The notes under the pieces: model-generated
What the model was told of the DNA's origin: nothing
Seen by the model: the letters and a program-made list of their open reading frames with translations, nothing else
Database searches by the model: none
Part shown: positions 45,738 to 57,557 of the stretch, in pieces
How the letters are laid out: every line of letters starts with the position of its first letter
Numbering within the stretch: the stretch's first letter is position 1
Position numbers and translations under genes: made by a program
DNA from: Pseudarthrobacter sp. W1I19
Lineage (GTDB): Bacteria > Actinomycetota > Actinomycetes > Actinomycetales > Micrococcaceae
Direction: 5' to 3'
NCBI RefSeq assembly: GCF_030817835.1
Contig: NZ_JAUSZR010000001.1
Span: 1,364,001 to 1,428,000, forward strand
Length of the DNA stretch: 64,000 bases

Positions 45738-47028
45738 CCGGCCAAACCCCGGGCCGCCCGGTTCCGGGAACCGGTCCCGGCCTGGCGGCACGCATTCCGC
45801 GGCCCGGTATGACATCCGGATCTGCACCCGTTTCCAGTTGGCGGAGCAGCGCGATGTCCAGGCCGTCCTTACGCATCCGCAGATCCATGTAGATCAAGGC
45901 CATCACCGACGTCTGGAAGGCATACCCCACAGCCCCCACCAGGGCGCCGACGACGGCAGTGGCCACCCCTACTGCAACTGCAACGGCGATTTCCTGCTCG
46001 CTGCCGGCATGCGGGGACAAGAAGCCGGAGAGCATCGAGGGCAGCAGGCTCACCGGGATCATGACCACCTGCCCGATGACGCCCACCATGATGCCCACCA
46101 CCAGGGTGATACCCAGGATCCGCCACCAGTTGGCGCGGGTCAGCGACCACGAACGCCGCAGGGCATCGAGGGCGCCCAGCTCTTCAATGACGACGGCGGC
46201 GGGCGCCACCATCAGCTTGATATAGATCCACAGGAGCAAGGCAAAAACAGCAGGAATCATAGGGATGAGGAGGAAGATCCCGGCCCGTTCCCTGGTGGCG
46301 ATCACCGCCACGACAAGGGCTGCCGGCAGCAGCAGCGCCAGCATTCCCGCCAGCATCATCAGCGCCGCCAGGCGGGTCAGCGCCCAGGCCCGCGAACGTG
46401 CCAGGACCCACATCTGCCGGAAACCCGTGGGGCGGTTAAGGATGGACCGTGCGACCGGCACCACCATGGCCCCCTGGAGGACGGCCGAGATGAACATGGT
46501 CAGGACTGACACCAGCAGGACGGCGGCCAGGAACCCCAGGCCCAAGGAGGCGAAGTCGGCGGGGCTGGCGCTCTCCGCCCAGGCTTCGATGGAGACCATG
46601 GAGGTTGCGGTGACGGCAGTGATCACCGCGGCAAGGATCGCAGCAAAAGACTGGGCAATGAGGGAAGCGCCGAGCATGGCTTTGGCGTTCCGTCTGATTG
46701 TCTGGAATGAGCCGTCCAGGATCTCACCGAACATCAGGGGGCGGAGCGGGACGATCCCCGGTTTGGGCGGCGCCACATAGCGGGGCTGGCCGTAGGGGTT
46801 GGCGGGAGGCTGGCCGAAACCAGGCTGGCCGTAGGGGGAGCCAGGGTATGGCGGCGGGGGCGAACCCCAGTGCTGCTGCCCCTGCGGCTGTCCCCAGGCC
46901 GGCGGCGCGCCCCAGCCAGGTTGCTGGCCCCACTGGGGCTGCTGACCCTGTTCGGGCGGCTGCCCCCATGCGGGCTGCTGCCCGCCGGAGCCCTGGGGCC
47001 GCTCCGCGCCCGGATCCTGTTCTGACAC
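45727..47028 (-). CDS. Multi-pass membrane protein with Pro/Gly/Gln-rich N-terminus
   Basis: 433-aa protein. The first ~90 residues are low complexity with GQQPxWGQPP-type repeats, followed by about six membrane helices. LMFGEILDGSFQTIRRNAKAMLG and VVIEELGALDALRRSWSLTRANWWRILG resemble the glycerophosphodiesterase membrane-domain (YciC-like) family. The GTG start at 47028 is the first gene of the minus-strand cluster, divergent from mtrA across 184 bases. Function unknown. Confidence 0.78.
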   Translation of the reverse strand: MSEQDPGAERPQGSGGQQPAWGQPPEQGQQPQWGQQPGWGAPPAWGQPQGQQHWGSPPPPYPGSPYGQPGFGQPPANPYGQPRYVAPPKPGIVPLRPLMFGEILDGSFQTIRRNAKAMLGASLIAQSFAAILAAVITAVTATSMVSIEAWAESASPADFASLGLGFLAAVLLVSVLTMFISAVLQGAMVVPVARSILNRPTGFRQMWVLARSRAWALTRLAALMMLAGMLALLLPAALVVAVIATRERAGIFLLIPMIPAVFALLLWIYIKLMVAPAAVVIEELGALDALRRSWSLTRANWWRILGITLVVGIMVGVIGQVVMIPVSLLPSMLSGFLSPHAGSEQEIAVAVAVGVATAVVGALVGAVGYAFQTSVMALIYMDLRMRKDGLDIALLRQLETGADPDVIPGRGMRAARPGPVPGTGRPGVWPDVR

Positions 47029-47212
47029 CCGTGTTCCTTCCCCCTGCAGCAGTGCCTCCGCAGCCAGGCCCGGTCCGCGACAGAACGGTGGGCACCGGGA
47101 ACCGCCGGCAATGCTCCCAGCCTATAGTTCCGTGGGCACGGCTACCTAGCGTTCCGCCATGCCGCAACGCCCTGAACAGGACAAAGCCTGTCTGATAAGG
47201 GAATATATAACT

Positions 47213-47887
47213 ATGAAGGCACGCATTCTGGTGGTAGACGACGACGAAGCACTGGCCGAGATGATTGGAATTGTTCTTCGCAATGACGGCTTCGAACCAG
47301 TCTTCTGCGCTGACGGCGCCAAAGCGCTCGACGTTTTCCGTTCATCCAGGCCTGACCTTGTCCTGCTGGACCTGATGCTTCCCGGCGTCGACGGTATCGA
47401 GGTCTGCCGGCAGATCCGCTCGGAGTCGGACGTGCCCATTGTGATGCTGACCGCCAAATCGGACACCTCCGACGTCGTCCGCGGGCTTGAATCAGGCGCT
47501 GACGACTACGTTCCCAAGCCCTTCAAACCGGCCGAACTCGTGGCGCGCGTGCGCGCCCGGCTGCGTCCCGGCGACCAGAAGGCCCCGGAAACCCTCAAAA
47601 TCGCCGACATCACCATCGACGTCGCAGGCCACACGGTCAGCCGGGGCAATGAGCGGATTTCCCTGACGCCCCTGGAGTTCGACCTCCTGGTGGCCCTCGC
47701 CCGCAAACCGTGGCAGGTGTTCACCCGCGAGCTGCTGCTTGAGCAGGTCTGGGGCTACCGCCACGCCGCCGACACGCGGCTGGTCAATGTCCATGTCCAG
47801 CGCCTCCGGTCCAAAATCGAGCAGGATCCGGAAGCTCCGGAAGTTGTCTTAACGGTGCGTGGTGTCGGCTACAAAGCAGGGGCCTGA
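47213..47887 (+). CDS. mtrA: Response regulator MtrA
   Basis: 224-aa OmpR-type response regulator of the MtrAB system, which controls cell-wall and division genes in actinobacteria. The receiver has the phosphoacceptor Asp53 (LLDLMLPGVDG), acidic Asp9-Asp11 and KPFKPAELVARV. The C-terminal winged helix contains ISLTPLEFDLLVALARKPWQVFTRELLLEQVWGYRHAADTRLVNVHVQRLR. ATG 47213 with AAGGGA ten bases upstream is chosen over the longer frame. mtrB overlaps its end by 29 bases. Confidence 0.96.
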   Translation: MKARILVVDDDEALAEMIGIVLRNDGFEPVFCADGAKALDVFRSSRPDLVLLDLMLPGVDGIEVCRQIRSESDVPIVMLTAKSDTSDVVRGLESGADDYVPKPFKPAELVARVRARLRPGDQKAPETLKIADITIDVAGHTVSRGNERISLTPLEFDLLVALARKPWQVFTRELLLEQVWGYRHAADTRLVNVHVQRLRSKIEQDPEAPEVVLTVRGVGYKAGA

Positions 47888-49769
47888 CCCCGCAGTTCCC
47901 CCCGGGGGACCTGCACACGAACCCGCCACGGAAAGTTCTGCCGAACAACCTGGCGGGCACCACCGGCCTGAGCACCACAACGCTCCAGAACACACCGATG
48001 CCCGCACTGCAGGCTTCCAGCGGCTGTCCCTCCAGGCCAGGATCTGGCAGCGCCGTGCCCTGATTGTCAGCCTTCGCGTCGCGCGGCTGGTGCGGACCGG
48101 ATTCCGGAAGTTCCTCCCGGCCCTCCGGTACATGGGGCGCGCGCTGCACCGGCGGTGGCGCCGGTCCCTGCAGTTCCGCACGGTCCTGACCACCCTGCTC
48201 CTGGCCATCACGTCCTTCGCCGTAGTGGGCGCTTATCTTTCGAACCAGATCGCCAACAACCTCTTCCAGGAGCGGCTGACCCAGGCGGAGTCCGAGACAC
48301 GCTACAACGTCAAGCAGGTGCAGGACACGTTCGACGGCGCCCAGGTCACCGACCAGTCCAGCGTGATCACCCTGGTGTACGACACACTGAACGCCGTGGA
48401 GGGCCGCGGCTCGGTCATCCAGCGGAGGTACGTGTTCGAGGCCATGCCCGAACAGACCAAGCCGCGGAACCGCTGGGTGGAATCACGGGCATCGGACCAG
48501 CTGACCGTCAGCGTCATCCCGCCGGAACTGCGCAAGGCCGTCCAGGAATCCGGGAAAGACCAGTACTGGGCCTCAACCGTTATCCCGGTAGGCACTGAGG
48601 ACCGCCCCGGCATCGCCGTGGGAAACAAGGTGACCTTTAACGGCACCGTCTATGAGCTGTACCTGATTTACGACCTCAACACCGCCCAGCAGACCCTGAA
48701 CGAAATCCAAAGCGTATTGTGGGCCGGCGGAGCGGTGCTGGTCCTGATGATCGGCGCCATCGCCTGGTATGTGACGCGCAATGTGGTCAGCCCGGTGAGC
48801 CATGCCGCGATGGTCTCCGAAAAACTCGCCGCCGGCCAACTGCAGGAACGGATGGTGGTCCGGGGCGAGGACGAGGTGGCACGCCTTGGTGCCTCCTTCA
48901 ACCACATGGCTGCCAGCCTCCAGGAACAGATCACCCAGCTGGCTACCTTGTCCCAGATGCAGCAGCGCTTCGTCTCCGACGTTTCGCATGAACTGAGGAC
49001 GCCGTTGACCACTGTCCGGATGGCCGCGGAAGTGCTGTACGACGCACGGGACGATTTCGACCCCATCAACAAGCGCTCGGCAGAACTCCTCTACAACCAG
49101 GTGGAGCGGTTCCAGTCCCTCCTTTCGGACCTTCTGGAAATTTCCCGCTTCGACGCCGGCGTGGCCATGCTCGATGCCGAGCCGGAAGACATCCTGCAGG
49201 TGGTGGCCCACGTGATTGAAGGTGCAGCCCCCGTCGCGGCCGAATATGGCTCCGAGATTATCCTTAGCGCCCCGGCAGGAGCCATCATCGTCGAAATGGA
49301 CGCCCGCCGGATCGACCGCATCCTGCGAAACCTCATACTCAACGCCGTGGAACACGGAGAGGGGAAGCCGGTGACGGTCTCCGTGGGAGCCAGTCAGACC
49401 GCCGTCGGCATCGCCGTACGCGACCACGGGATCGGCATGGCGCCCGCGGAAGCCGCGCGCGTCTTTGACAGGTTCTGGCGCGCCGACCCTGCCCGTGCCC
49501 GCACTACCGGCGGCAGCGGCCTTGGGCTTTCCATCGCGATGGAGGACACCAAGCTCCACAACGGGTGGCTGCAGGCATGGGGCAAGAAGGGGAGCGGTGC
49601 CAACTTCAGGCTGACGCTGCCGTTGCGCCAGGGGGAAGAAATCGACAAGTCGCCCGTGCAGCTGGAACCGGAGGACATCACCATCCCTGGCGAAACAGAC
49701 AACAGGAACATGCTGGTCCTTGAGGCCGGCACTCCGCTTGCTCCGGCGGCCTCAAAGGACACTCCATGA
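47859..49769 (+). CDS. mtrB: Sensor histidine kinase MtrB
   Basis: 636-aa membrane sensor kinase. Two membrane helices (around [20 protein letters not shown] and [19 protein letters not shown]) flank an extracytoplasmic domain. HAMP follows, then the H-box [24 protein letters not shown]-box [13 protein letters not shown] and G-boxes DHGIGMAP / [13 protein letters not shown]. The GTG 47859 start overlaps mtrA by 29 bases; the ~80-residue cytoplasmic N-terminus makes the exact start uncertain. It phosphorylates MtrA. Confidence 0.94.
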   Translation: MVSATKQGPDPAVPPGGPAHEPATESSAEQPGGHHRPEHHNAPEHTDARTAGFQRLSLQARIWQRRALIVSLRVARLVRTGFRKFLPALRYMGRALHRRWRRSLQFRTVLTTLLLAITSFAVVGAYLSNQIANNLFQERLTQAESETRYNVKQVQDTFDGAQVTDQSSVITLVYDTLNAVEGRGSVIQRRYVFEAMPEQTKPRNRWVESRASDQLTVSVIPPELRKAVQESGKDQYWASTVIPVGTEDRPGIAVGNKVTFNGTVYELYLIYDLNTAQQTLNEIQSVLWAGGAVLVLMIGAIAWYVTRNVVSPVSHAAMVSEKLAAGQLQERMVVRGEDEVARLGASFNHMAASLQEQITQLATLSQMQQRFVSDVSHELRTPLTTVRMAAEVLYDARDDFDPINKRSAELLYNQVERFQSLLSDLLEISRFDAGVAMLDAEPEDILQVVAHVIEGAAPVAAEYGSEIILSAPAGAIIVEMDARRIDRILRNLILNAVEHGEGKPVTVSVGASQTAVGIAVRDHGIGMAPAEAARVFDRFWRADPARARTTGGSGLGLSIAMEDTKLHNGWLQAWGKKGSGANFRLTLPLRQGEEIDKSPVQLEPEDITIPGETDNRNMLVLEAGTPLAPAASKDTP

Positions 49770-51484
49770 CGGGCCGTACCCCGCCCAGGGCCAGGCTGGC
49801 CGCTTCGCTGCTGGTGGTCCTGCTGGCACTGCTGGCCGGTTGCGCGCGGATTCCCACGTCCGGCCCGGTGGGCAAAAGCAGCGAGGGCAGCGCCGGCAAC
49901 CTCAGCGCACCCGTGTTCCTGCCGGCAGCGCCGCAGCCCGGCGCGTCACCGGAAACCATCATTGACTACTTTTACCGTGCCGGCAGCGGCTACGAGGACG
50001 ACTACGCCGTCGCACGCCAGTATCTGACCCAGGCTTCCTCCGTCTCGTGGAAGCCGGACCAGCGCGCCCTCGTTTACCGGGAAGCCAAGGTAGTGGCGGG
50101 TGAGGCCGAAAATGTCTACAACTACGAGCTCGACGTCGCTTACACCGTGGATTCCGATGGGATAGCAACGCAGTCACCGAAAGGAACCATCGAAAAAATC
50201 CCCGTCACTGTCACTCAGGTGGACGGGCAGTGGCGCATTTCGGCCCTGCCGGACGGGACAGCCATCGCCGAAGAAACCTTCAAGGTGATCTACGGCGCGT
50301 ACCCCATCTACTTCTATGACCCCACGTTCACCTACGCCGTGCCGGACGTGCGCTGGTTTATCAAGAACAAGACCGTCAAGGCGATGACCAGTGCGCTGCT
50401 CGCGGGGCCGGCGCCGTACCTGCGGGGCGCCGTGGCCAGCGCCTTCCCCTCGGGGATCAAGCTGGCCCGGGAATCAGTACCCGTTGTCTCCGGTGCAGCC
50501 CAGGTGGACCTGACGGCCAAGGAACTGACGGAAACCTCGCCCGAGGACCGGCTGCGGATGCAGATGCAACTGACATTGACCTTCCGCAGCCAGCCGGACG
50601 TAGTCAACGTTGAGCTCCGCGCAAACCAGGACCTGGTCCGGGTCGAGGACAATGGCTCGGTCCTGCCGCCGGTAGTGGATAAGAGTGTGCCGTCGCGGCA
50701 GATTGCGGTCAGCGGTAACGAGTTGGTCCGCTACGAAAACAACAGAATTTCGCCGTTGCCGGACATCCAGCCGGTGTCCTCCCTTACTCCGCGGTTCCCC
50801 GCCGAGTCGCCTGTATCGCAGACGGCGGCCTTCCTCAACGAGAGCCGCACCACCCTGTACAGCATCAGTCCCGGCCAGCCTGCAAGGGCGCTGACCACGC
50901 GAAGCACGCTGACCCGGCCGTCCTTCGGGCTGAACGACTGGCTGTGGTCGGCAGGCCCGGGCGCCTCGGGGGAAACGGAAATTGTGGCGTTCCGGCCCAC
51001 AGGAGTGGCAGAGGGCGCCACCGTGCCCTCAGTCACGCTGACACCGGCCTGGCTGGCAGGACGGACGGTCAAGGACGTCCGGATTTCGCGCGAGGGGGTC
51101 CGGGCGCTGGTGATTTCCGAACAGAACGGCAAGACCCGGGTGCAGGTAGCCGGCATCATCCGGGGCGGTGACGGAACGCCCCGGGAGCTCACGCCACCTG
51201 CTACTTTGGCTACCGAAAGCGGGCCGGACCAGGGTGTCTGGGTCAGCGATACCACCGTTGCCGTGGTGAAGGGGGCCGCCGGCTCGAACGTTACGCCGGA
51301 ACTGCTCTCGCTGACGTCGGGGCAGCCGCAGCAGCTGGCACCATGGCCGGGGCTGGTGGCCCTCAGCGCCGGAAACGGCCCGGAGGAAATCTACGCCCAG
51401 TCCGCGGAGGGCGTTTTCCAGCGGCTGGGCAACGGCTGGTCGCCCCAGATCAAGGGCCCGGTCGATCCAGCCTTCCCCGGCTGA
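49766..51484 (+). CDS. lpqB: Lipoprotein LpqB
   Basis: 572-aa lipoprotein that in mycobacteria binds the MtrB sensor domain and modulates MtrA phosphorylation. The signal peptide ends at lipobox [16 protein letters not shown] GerMN-type domain ([24 protein letters not shown]) is followed by a C-terminal beta-propeller-like region. The ATG overlaps the mtrB stop by four bases (ATGA), completing the conserved mtrA-mtrB-lpqB operon. Confidence 0.95.
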   Translation: MTGRTPPRARLAASLLVVLLALLAGCARIPTSGPVGKSSEGSAGNLSAPVFLPAAPQPGASPETIIDYFYRAGSGYEDDYAVARQYLTQASSVSWKPDQRALVYREAKVVAGEAENVYNYELDVAYTVDSDGIATQSPKGTIEKIPVTVTQVDGQWRISALPDGTAIAEETFKVIYGAYPIYFYDPTFTYAVPDVRWFIKNKTVKAMTSALLAGPAPYLRGAVASAFPSGIKLARESVPVVSGAAQVDLTAKELTETSPEDRLRMQMQLTLTFRSQPDVVNVELRANQDLVRVEDNGSVLPPVVDKSVPSRQIAVSGNELVRYENNRISPLPDIQPVSSLTPRFPAESPVSQTAAFLNESRTTLYSISPGQPARALTTRSTLTRPSFGLNDWLWSAGPGASGETEIVAFRPTGVAEGATVPSVTLTPAWLAGRTVKDVRISREGVRALVISEQNGKTRVQVAGIIRGGDGTPRELTPPATLATESGPDQGVWVSDTTVAVVKGAAGSNVTPELLSLTSGQPQQLAPWPGLVALSAGNGPEEIYAQSAEGVFQRLGNGWSPQIKGPVDPAFPG

Positions 51485-51570
51485 CCCCGCGTTCCTTCCG
51501 GCCCTGTCCCTGTCCACATAGCGTGTTGACGGTGTGGTGCTGCAGGCGCCTCGCGTCAGATGCTTGGCGG

Positions 51571-52494
51571 GTGAGCCGCAAAGTCACGGGCCCAGCCCGC
51601 GCACCATGGAACGTCCGGACCGATCCGGACCTTGTGCCGTCCGCCGAGCGGCCCGCCAGGCACCGGTCGGACCACCGGAGCGCGTTACTGCGCCTCGTGG
51701 ACCAGTCTGCGGGCGCTTTTGGCGATCTCCTGGCGCTGTTGGTTCCGGTGGACTGCGTGTGCTGCGGAGCCGAAGACCGGGCGCTGTGCGTTTCGTGCGA
51801 CCGCAACATCCGCCGGCTGACGTACCAGCCCTTCAGGGCTGAACAAGGAGCTCCCGCGCTGATGGACGTCGGCGGGACGGTGCTGCTGCCGGTGGTGGCT
51901 GCCGGCGTGTACAGGGAAGAGCTGGCGCAGGCCCTCCTTTCCTTCAAACGGCACGGGCAGCACGGGCTCGGGAACAGCCTGGGCCGGGCGCTCGGCGCGG
52001 CTGTCCGGACAGCTACGGCTGGGATGCAGGAGATTTGCCTGGTGCCTGTGCCCACCAGCAACGCAGCCTTCCTGAAGCGTGGCTTCAGCCCGGTCCACCT
52101 GCTCCTGCGGAAGGTGCCACGGCAGATCCCGGGGCTTCCCGTGCTGAACGTGCTGGAAAAAACCGATGGTGGAATTCTGCAGCTGCCCGGAGGCCAAAAA
52201 GGCCTGGACCGTGGCGGCCGTGCGAGGCGGGTGCGGGGGTCCATGCGTGTCCGCGGGCGGGCCCTGGCCCAGCTGGCCGGACGCCGCTGCGTCATCGTCG
52301 ACGACGTCCTCACCACAGGTGCAACCCTTTCGGAAGCTGCGCGGGCACTGCACTTTGCGGGCGCCGTGGTGGCAGGTGCGGTGGTCCTCGCCGCGACACG
52401 CCCGCCGGACTCCGCAGCCGCCGGCGCCGCATCCGCTGAACCCAGCGGGGAGGGGCATGACTTAGAAAAAAATAAACCACGAAAGGATGAATAA
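51571..52494 (+). CDS. comF: ComF-family phosphoribosyltransferase-like protein
   Basis: About 307 aa, like Rv3242c. An N-terminal zinc-ribbon (VDCVCCGAEDRALCVSC) is followed by LPVVAAGVYREELAQALLSFKRHGQ and the PRPP loop CVIVDDVLTTGATLSEAARAL. It is a ComF/GntX-type protein linked to DNA uptake in other bacteria, but no competence genes are nearby. Several in-frame GTG codons (51523, 51571, 51634) are possible starts and none has a good ribosome binding site. The last codons (EKNKPRKDE) are AT-rich. Confidence 0.8.
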   Translation: MSRKVTGPARAPWNVRTDPDLVPSAERPARHRSDHRSALLRLVDQSAGAFGDLLALLVPVDCVCCGAEDRALCVSCDRNIRRLTYQPFRAEQGAPALMDVGGTVLLPVVAAGVYREELAQALLSFKRHGQHGLGNSLGRALGAAVRTATAGMQEICLVPVPTSNAAFLKRGFSPVHLLLRKVPRQIPGLPVLNVLEKTDGGILQLPGGQKGLDRGGRARRVRGSMRVRGRALAQLAGRRCVIVDDVLTTGATLSEAARALHFAGAVVAGAVVLAATRPPDSAAAGAASAEPSGEGHDLEKNKPRKDE

Positions 52495-52638
52495 CGGATG
52501 GCTATGAACTAACGTCGGTGTTGGGTACCAAGAACAGAATGTACCTGTCGATGGCGGCTCGGAAAGGGGCTTGACTGTCAATCAGATCGGCCCAGCGAAG
52601 TGCTGCCGTCGTGTCACCGAAGTCATTTGGAGGGCACC

Positions 52639-53364
52639 ATGGAGTTTATGATCAGCGGACGAAATCTGACAGTCTCAGACCGGTTCCGCGAATATGCCGG
52701 GGAGAAGATCTCAAAGATCGAGTCGCTGGGGGACAAGGTCCAGCGCGTCGATGCAAAAGTTTCAAAGGAGACCAGCTCACGGCAGACCGGCGACCAGCTG
52801 ACTGTTGAAGTGACAGTATTGGGCAGGGGGCCGGTGATCCGTGCCGAAGCAAGTGCCGCTGATAAATTCGCTGCATTCGACCTCGCATACAACAAGCTGC
52901 TCGAGCGGCTCCGCCGCGCCAAGGACCGCAAGAAGGTCCATCACGGACGCCACACACCCAAAGCCGTCCGTGAAGCCACCGCCACGCTGGAACCCGCCAG
53001 CGCCCACGAACCGATTTATGTAGAGGCGAGCCACCGGACCGAAACAGCGCCGGCCCCCGCAGAGAAATCTCCCTACGATGTCGATAATGACATTCCGGCC
53101 GGCGATTCCCCGGTCCTGATCAGGCGCAAGGTCTTCCCGGCCGCTTCGCTTTCGCTCGATGATGCCGTGGACAACATGGAACTTGTGGGCCACGATTTCT
53201 ACCTTTTCGTGGATAAGGCCACGAATACACCGTCTGTTGTGTACCGGCGCCGCGGCTGGACTTACGGGGTCATCACCCTGGACCATGAATGCGAACCGGG
53301 CGACACCGTGGTTGAAGAAAAAATCCTCGCGTACCGTTCTGACGACGCAGCAGCCAACGCCTAG
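52639..53364 (+). CDS. hpf: Ribosome hibernation promoting factor, long form
   Basis: 241-aa long HPF that dimerises 70S ribosomes in stationary phase. The N-terminal S30AE domain includes MISGRNLTVSDRFREYAGEKISKIE. A Pro/Ala/Glu-rich linker leads to the C-terminal dimerisation domain with LIRRKVFPAASLSLDDAVDNMELVGHDFYLFVDKATNTPSVVYRRRGWTYGVI. ATG 52639 is fixed by GGAGGG just upstream. Matches Rv3241c in order between comF and secA. Confidence 0.94.
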   Translation: MEFMISGRNLTVSDRFREYAGEKISKIESLGDKVQRVDAKVSKETSSRQTGDQLTVEVTVLGRGPVIRAEASAADKFAAFDLAYNKLLERLRRAKDRKKVHHGRHTPKAVREATATLEPASAHEPIYVEASHRTETAPAPAEKSPYDVDNDIPAGDSPVLIRRKVFPAASLSLDDAVDNMELVGHDFYLFVDKATNTPSVVYRRRGWTYGVITLDHECEPGDTVVEEKILAYRSDDAAANA

Positions 53365-53396
53365 GGTGGTAATCACCATCCACAGAGAGGACTGAT

Positions 53397-54623
53397 GTGC
53401 CGACGCTGAGCCTGGACCAGGCCCGGCGGATCGCATTGGCAGCACAGGGACTCGACAAAGGACGGCCCGCCGGCCCCGTGACATCACGGACGGTGGGCCG
53501 GACTTTTGCCCGGCTCCAGCTTGTCCAGATCGATTCCGTCAATGTCCTGGCACGGAGCCACTTCCTTCCTTTCTTCTCCCGGCTTGGGAACTACGACCGC
53601 AACATCCTCCAGCGGATGTCAGCCACACATCCGCGACGCATGGTGGAGTACTGGGCGCACGAAGCCAGCTACATCCGGCCCGAGCACTTCGCCGACCTGC
53701 GATTGTGGCAGAAACGTTCCTGGGTGGGCGCCCACAGCATGGATCCGGCCTTGCGCGCCACCATTTCCGCCAGAATCCTGGAAACGCTCGCAACGGCAAG
53801 GCCTCTGACCGCCGCCCAGATTGCCGACCGCATCGGCCACGTGGAGGAGAAACAGAACGCCAACTGGGGCTGGAACTGGAGCGCGGTCAAGAGGGTACTG
53901 GAGCACCTGTTTGAGGAGGGCGTTGTTTCAGCCGCCTCCAGGACGGAGCAATTCGAGCGGAGGTACACACTCACTGCGAAGGTGCTGCCCAATCTTCCCG
54001 GCGCGGAACCCGGGGAACGCGACCTCGAGCCGGCCCTTCACCGGCTGATCGATGCCGCGGCGCAAGCCCACGGCATCGGGACCGTGCGGTGTTTCGCTGA
54101 CTATTTCCGCACCCCGGTCAAGGCCGCAGCGGCATCAGTGAACCATCTCGTGGACTCCGGCAGGCTGGAACCTGTAACGGTGGCAGGCTGGAACCGTGAA
54201 GTGTTCCTTCACACGGAAGCCAGGCTGCCGCGGCGTGCGACAGGCCGGGCGCTGTTGAGCCCGTTCGATTCCCTGGTCTTTGAACGGCGCCGGCTTGAGG
54301 AGCTGTTCGGCTTCCATTACCGCATAGAGATCTACACTCCTGAACCCAAAAGGCGCTATGGATACTACGTCCTGCCCTTCCTCCTGCGCGACAGAATCGT
54401 GGCACGGGTGGACCTCAAGGCTGACCGCGCAGGCGGGAAACTGCTGGTTCGATCCGCTTATGCCGAGCCTGATGCCCCGCCGGATACCGCCGTCGAACTC
54501 GCTGCAGAGCTTCGCTTGATGGCGGACTGGCTGGGACTGCCCGGCATGGAGATCTGTCCGCGGGGCGATCTTGCCTGCGAACTCGCCCAGGCCGTAACAG
54601 GCGGATTGGCCGCTCCGCTCTGA
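53397..54623 (+). CDS. YcaQ-like winged-helix DNA glycosylase (HTH_42)
   Basis: 408-aa protein of the AlkZ/YcaQ family, which unhooks DNA interstrand crosslinks. The N-terminal part has [22 protein letters not shown], in which Q-I-D matches the Q-x-D catalytic motif described for Yca[20 protein letters not shown] and the winged helices follow, and the C-terminus contains [42 protein letters not shown]. The GTG start is 32 bases after hpf. Activity is inferred. Confidence 0.85.
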   Translation: MPTLSLDQARRIALAAQGLDKGRPAGPVTSRTVGRTFARLQLVQIDSVNVLARSHFLPFFSRLGNYDRNILQRMSATHPRRMVEYWAHEASYIRPEHFADLRLWQKRSWVGAHSMDPALRATISARILETLATARPLTAAQIADRIGHVEEKQNANWGWNWSAVKRVLEHLFEEGVVSAASRTEQFERRYTLTAKVLPNLPGAEPGERDLEPALHRLIDAAAQAHGIGTVRCFADYFRTPVKAAAASVNHLVDSGRLEPVTVAGWNREVFLHTEARLPRRATGRALLSPFDSLVFERRRLEELFGFHYRIEIYTPEPKRRYGYYVLPFLLRDRIVARVDLKADRAGGKLLVRSAYAEPDAPPDTAVELAAELRLMADWLGLPGMEICPRGDLACELAQAVTGGLAAPL

Positions 54624-54705
54624 GGGAAAACACGCAGCGGCCCGGTGTCTCTCCCGTAGACTAAAAACGCCAGAATTCGGCGGCAACGACTGGGAGCATC
54701 TTCAC

Positions 54706-57444
54706 GTGGCATCACTTATCGAAAAACTTCTCCGCACGGGTGACAAAAAAACCCTGCGGCAACTGCGGAACTATGCCGACTCCATCAATGCCCTGGAAGA
54801 CTCATTCAAGACGTTCACGGATGCCGAACTCCGTGAGGAAACTGACAGGCTGCGCGAACGCCACCAGGACGGCGAGAAGCTCGACGACCTGCTTCCGGAG
54901 GCCTTCGCCGCGGTCCGGGAAGCTTCCTCGCGTACCTTGGGCATGCGCCACTTCGACGTCCAGCTGATGGGCGGCGCCGCGCTGCACCTGGGCAACATCG
55001 CGGAAATGAAAACCGGTGAAGGCAAGACCCTGGTGGCAACTGCTCCTGCCTACCTCAATGCGCTCGCCGGCAAAGGTGTCCACGTGGTCACCGTGAATGA
55101 CTACCTGGCCGAATACCAGTCCGACCTCATGGGGCGCGTGTACCGTTTCCTTGGCCTCACCAGCGGCTGCATCCTGTCGAACCAGGATCCCTCTGTCCGG
55201 CGCCAGCAGTACGCCGCCGACATCACGTACGGCACCAACAACGAATTCGGTTTCGACTACCTCCGCGACAACATGGCGTGGGACAAGGCCGAACTGGTCC
55301 AGCGCGGGCATCACTTCGCCATCGTTGACGAAGTGGACTCCATCCTCATTGACGAGGCCAGGACACCGCTGATCATCTCCGGTCCGGCGCAGGGCGACAC
55401 CAACCGCTGGTACAGCGAATTCGCCAAGGTGGTCCTGCGGCTCCAGCCGGAGAAGGATTACGAGGTTGACGAAAAGAAGCGCACGGTAGGCGTCCTGGAA
55501 AGCGGCATCGAGAAAGTCGAGGACTACCTCGGGGTCGAGAACCTCTACGAGTCCGCCAACACACCCCTGATCGGGTTCCTCAACAACGCCATCAAGGCCA
55601 AGGAACTGTTCAAGCGGGACAAGGACTACGTCATCCTCGACGGCGAGGTCCTGATCGTGGACGAACACACCGGCCGTATCCTTGCCGGCCGCCGCTACAA
55701 CGAGGGCATGCACCAGGCCATCGAGGCCAAAGAAGGCGTCGAGATCAAGGCCGAGAACCAGACCCTGGCCACGGTGACGCTGCAGAACTACTTCCGTATG
55801 TACCACAAACTCTCGGGCATGACTGGTACTGCCGAGACCGAGGCCGCGGAATTCATGGGCACCTACAAGCTTGGAGTTGTGCCCATCCCCACCAACCGGG
55901 ACATGCAGCGGATCGACCAGCCTGACCTCGTATTCAAGAACGAGACCGTCAAGTTCGACGCCGTCGTTAAGGACATCGCGGAGCGGCACGAAAAGGGCCA
56001 GCCTGTGCTTGTGGGAACCACCAGCGTCGAGAAGAGCGAATATCTGTCCCGGCTCCTCGGCAAGGAGGGCATCCGCCACGAGGTCCTGAACGCGAAGAAC
56101 CACGCACGCGAAGCTGCCATCGTGGCCCAGGCCGGACGCAAGGGCGCTGTCACCGTAGCAACCAACATGGCCGGCCGCGGTACCGACATCATGCTCGGCG
56201 GCAACGCCGAATTTACTGCAGTGGCCGAGTTGGCGAAGCGCGGGCTTGACCCGGAAGAGAACTCTGAGGAATACGAGTCCGCCTGGCCAGAGGCATTGGA
56301 AGCTGCAAAGCAGTCCGTCAAGGACGAACACGAGGAAGTACTGAACCTCGGCGGCCTGTACGTTCTGGGTACCGAACGGCACGAATCGCGCCGCATCGAC
56401 AACCAGCTCCGCGGGCGTTCCGGCCGCCAGGGTGACCCGGGCGAGTCCAGGTTCTACCTCTCGCTGACCGACGACCTGATGCGCCTCTTCAACTCCGGTG
56501 CTGCGGAACGGCTGATGAACAGCTCGGTGCCGGACGACGTCGCCCTGGAATCCAAGCTTGTCTCGCGGGCCATCGCCTCCGCGCAGGGCCAGGTGGAGGG
56601 CCGCAATGCTGAGCAGCGCAAAAACGTCCTGAAGTACGACGACGTCCTCAACCGCCAGCGCGAAGCCATCTACGGCGACCGCCGCCGCATCCTTGAGGGC
56701 GATGATCTGCACGAAAAGGTGCAGTACTTCGTGGAGGACACCATCACGGCGCTCATTGACGCTGCGACAGCCGAAGGAAACGGAGACGACTGGGACTTCC
56801 ACCAGCTCTGGACCAACCTCAAAACGCTCTATCCGGTCAGTGTCACCCCGGAGGAGATCATCGAGGAAGCAGGCGGAAAGTCCAGGCTCACTGTCGAGAT
56901 GCTGAAGGAAGAGCTGCTGTCCGACGCGCGTCTGGTCTACCAGGCCCGGGAAGAGGCGATTGGCTCCGAAAGCATGCGCGAGCTGGAGCGCCGGGTTGTG
57001 CTGTCAGTTATCGGGCGTAAGTGGCAGGAACACCTTTATGAGATGGACTACCTCAAGGAGGGAATCGGACTGCGGGCCATGGCCCAGCGCGATCCGCTCG
57101 TTGAGTACCAGCGTGAGGGCTTCGCCATGTTCCAGAGCATGATGGAGGCCATCCGCGAGGAAAGCGTGGGTTTCCTGTTCAACCTGGAAGTGGAAGTCAC
57201 CCCCGCCCAGGATGTGGTGGTTGCCGACGCCGAGGGCGGGCACACCGAGCACGTTGAGCCCCAGGTGCGGGCCGCCGGCCTGGAAGCGCCGGCGCAGCCG
57301 GCCCAGCTGCAGTACACCGCTCCGAGCGAAAGCGGCGGAACGCAGACCCGCGTGGAGACGCGGCAGTCCGGCCGTTCCGGAAACCCGGCCAAGGCAGCAG
57401 CTCAGGATGCAGCTAAGCGTCCCGCAAAGAAGAAGAAGCGGTAA
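54706..57444 (+). CDS. secA: Preprotein translocase ATPase SecA
   Basis: 912-aa motor ATPase that pushes proteins through SecYEG. Walker A is [12 protein letters not shown], the DEAD-like motif [20 protein letters not shown], followed by [15 protein letters not shown] and [17 protein letters not shown]. The C-terminus ends in a Lys-rich tail (RPAKKKKR) instead of the zinc-binding SecB site, as in SecA1. GTG 54706 has GGGAG nine bases upstream, and TAGACT (54657-54662) is a possible -10 box. Length and order match SecA1. Confidence 0.97.
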   Translation: MASLIEKLLRTGDKKTLRQLRNYADSINALEDSFKTFTDAELREETDRLRERHQDGEKLDDLLPEAFAAVREASSRTLGMRHFDVQLMGGAALHLGNIAEMKTGEGKTLVATAPAYLNALAGKGVHVVTVNDYLAEYQSDLMGRVYRFLGLTSGCILSNQDPSVRRQQYAADITYGTNNEFGFDYLRDNMAWDKAELVQRGHHFAIVDEVDSILIDEARTPLIISGPAQGDTNRWYSEFAKVVLRLQPEKDYEVDEKKRTVGVLESGIEKVEDYLGVENLYESANTPLIGFLNNAIKAKELFKRDKDYVILDGEVLIVDEHTGRILAGRRYNEGMHQAIEAKEGVEIKAENQTLATVTLQNYFRMYHKLSGMTGTAETEAAEFMGTYKLGVVPIPTNRDMQRIDQPDLVFKNETVKFDAVVKDIAERHEKGQPVLVGTTSVEKSEYLSRLLGKEGIRHEVLNAKNHAREAAIVAQAGRKGAVTVATNMAGRGTDIMLGGNAEFTAVAELAKRGLDPEENSEEYESAWPEALEAAKQSVKDEHEEVLNLGGLYVLGTERHESRRIDNQLRGRSGRQGDPGESRFYLSLTDDLMRLFNSGAAERLMNSSVPDDVALESKLVSRAIASAQGQVEGRNAEQRKNVLKYDDVLNRQREAIYGDRRRILEGDDLHEKVQYFVEDTITALIDAATAEGNGDDWDFHQLWTNLKTLYPVSVTPEEIIEEAGGKSRLTVEMLKEELLSDARLVYQAREEAIGSESMRELERRVVLSVIGRKWQEHLYEMDYLKEGIGLRAMAQRDPLVEYQREGFAMFQSMMEAIREESVGFLFNLEVEVTPAQDVVVADAEGGHTEHVEPQVRAAGLEAPAQPAQLQYTAPSESGGTQTRVETRQSGRSGNPAKAAAQDAAKRPAKKKKR

Positions 57445-57479
57445 CCGCCATGAGTGGGCCGGCGGGCAATTAAGAACAC

Positions 57480-57516
57480 GGAGCAGGGCCGGGAATGTGA
57501 TTCCCGGCCCTGCTCC
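57480..57516 (+). terminator. Terminator after secA
   Basis: Perfect 16-bp stem GGAGCAGGGCCGGGAA / TTCCCGGCCCTGCTCC with a five-base loop, 35 bases after the stop and between convergent genes; no T-tract. Confidence 0.75.
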
Positions 57517-57557
57517 AGTTCCAGTCCATTCCGCTGCTGCTTATAGCCATGACGCCC

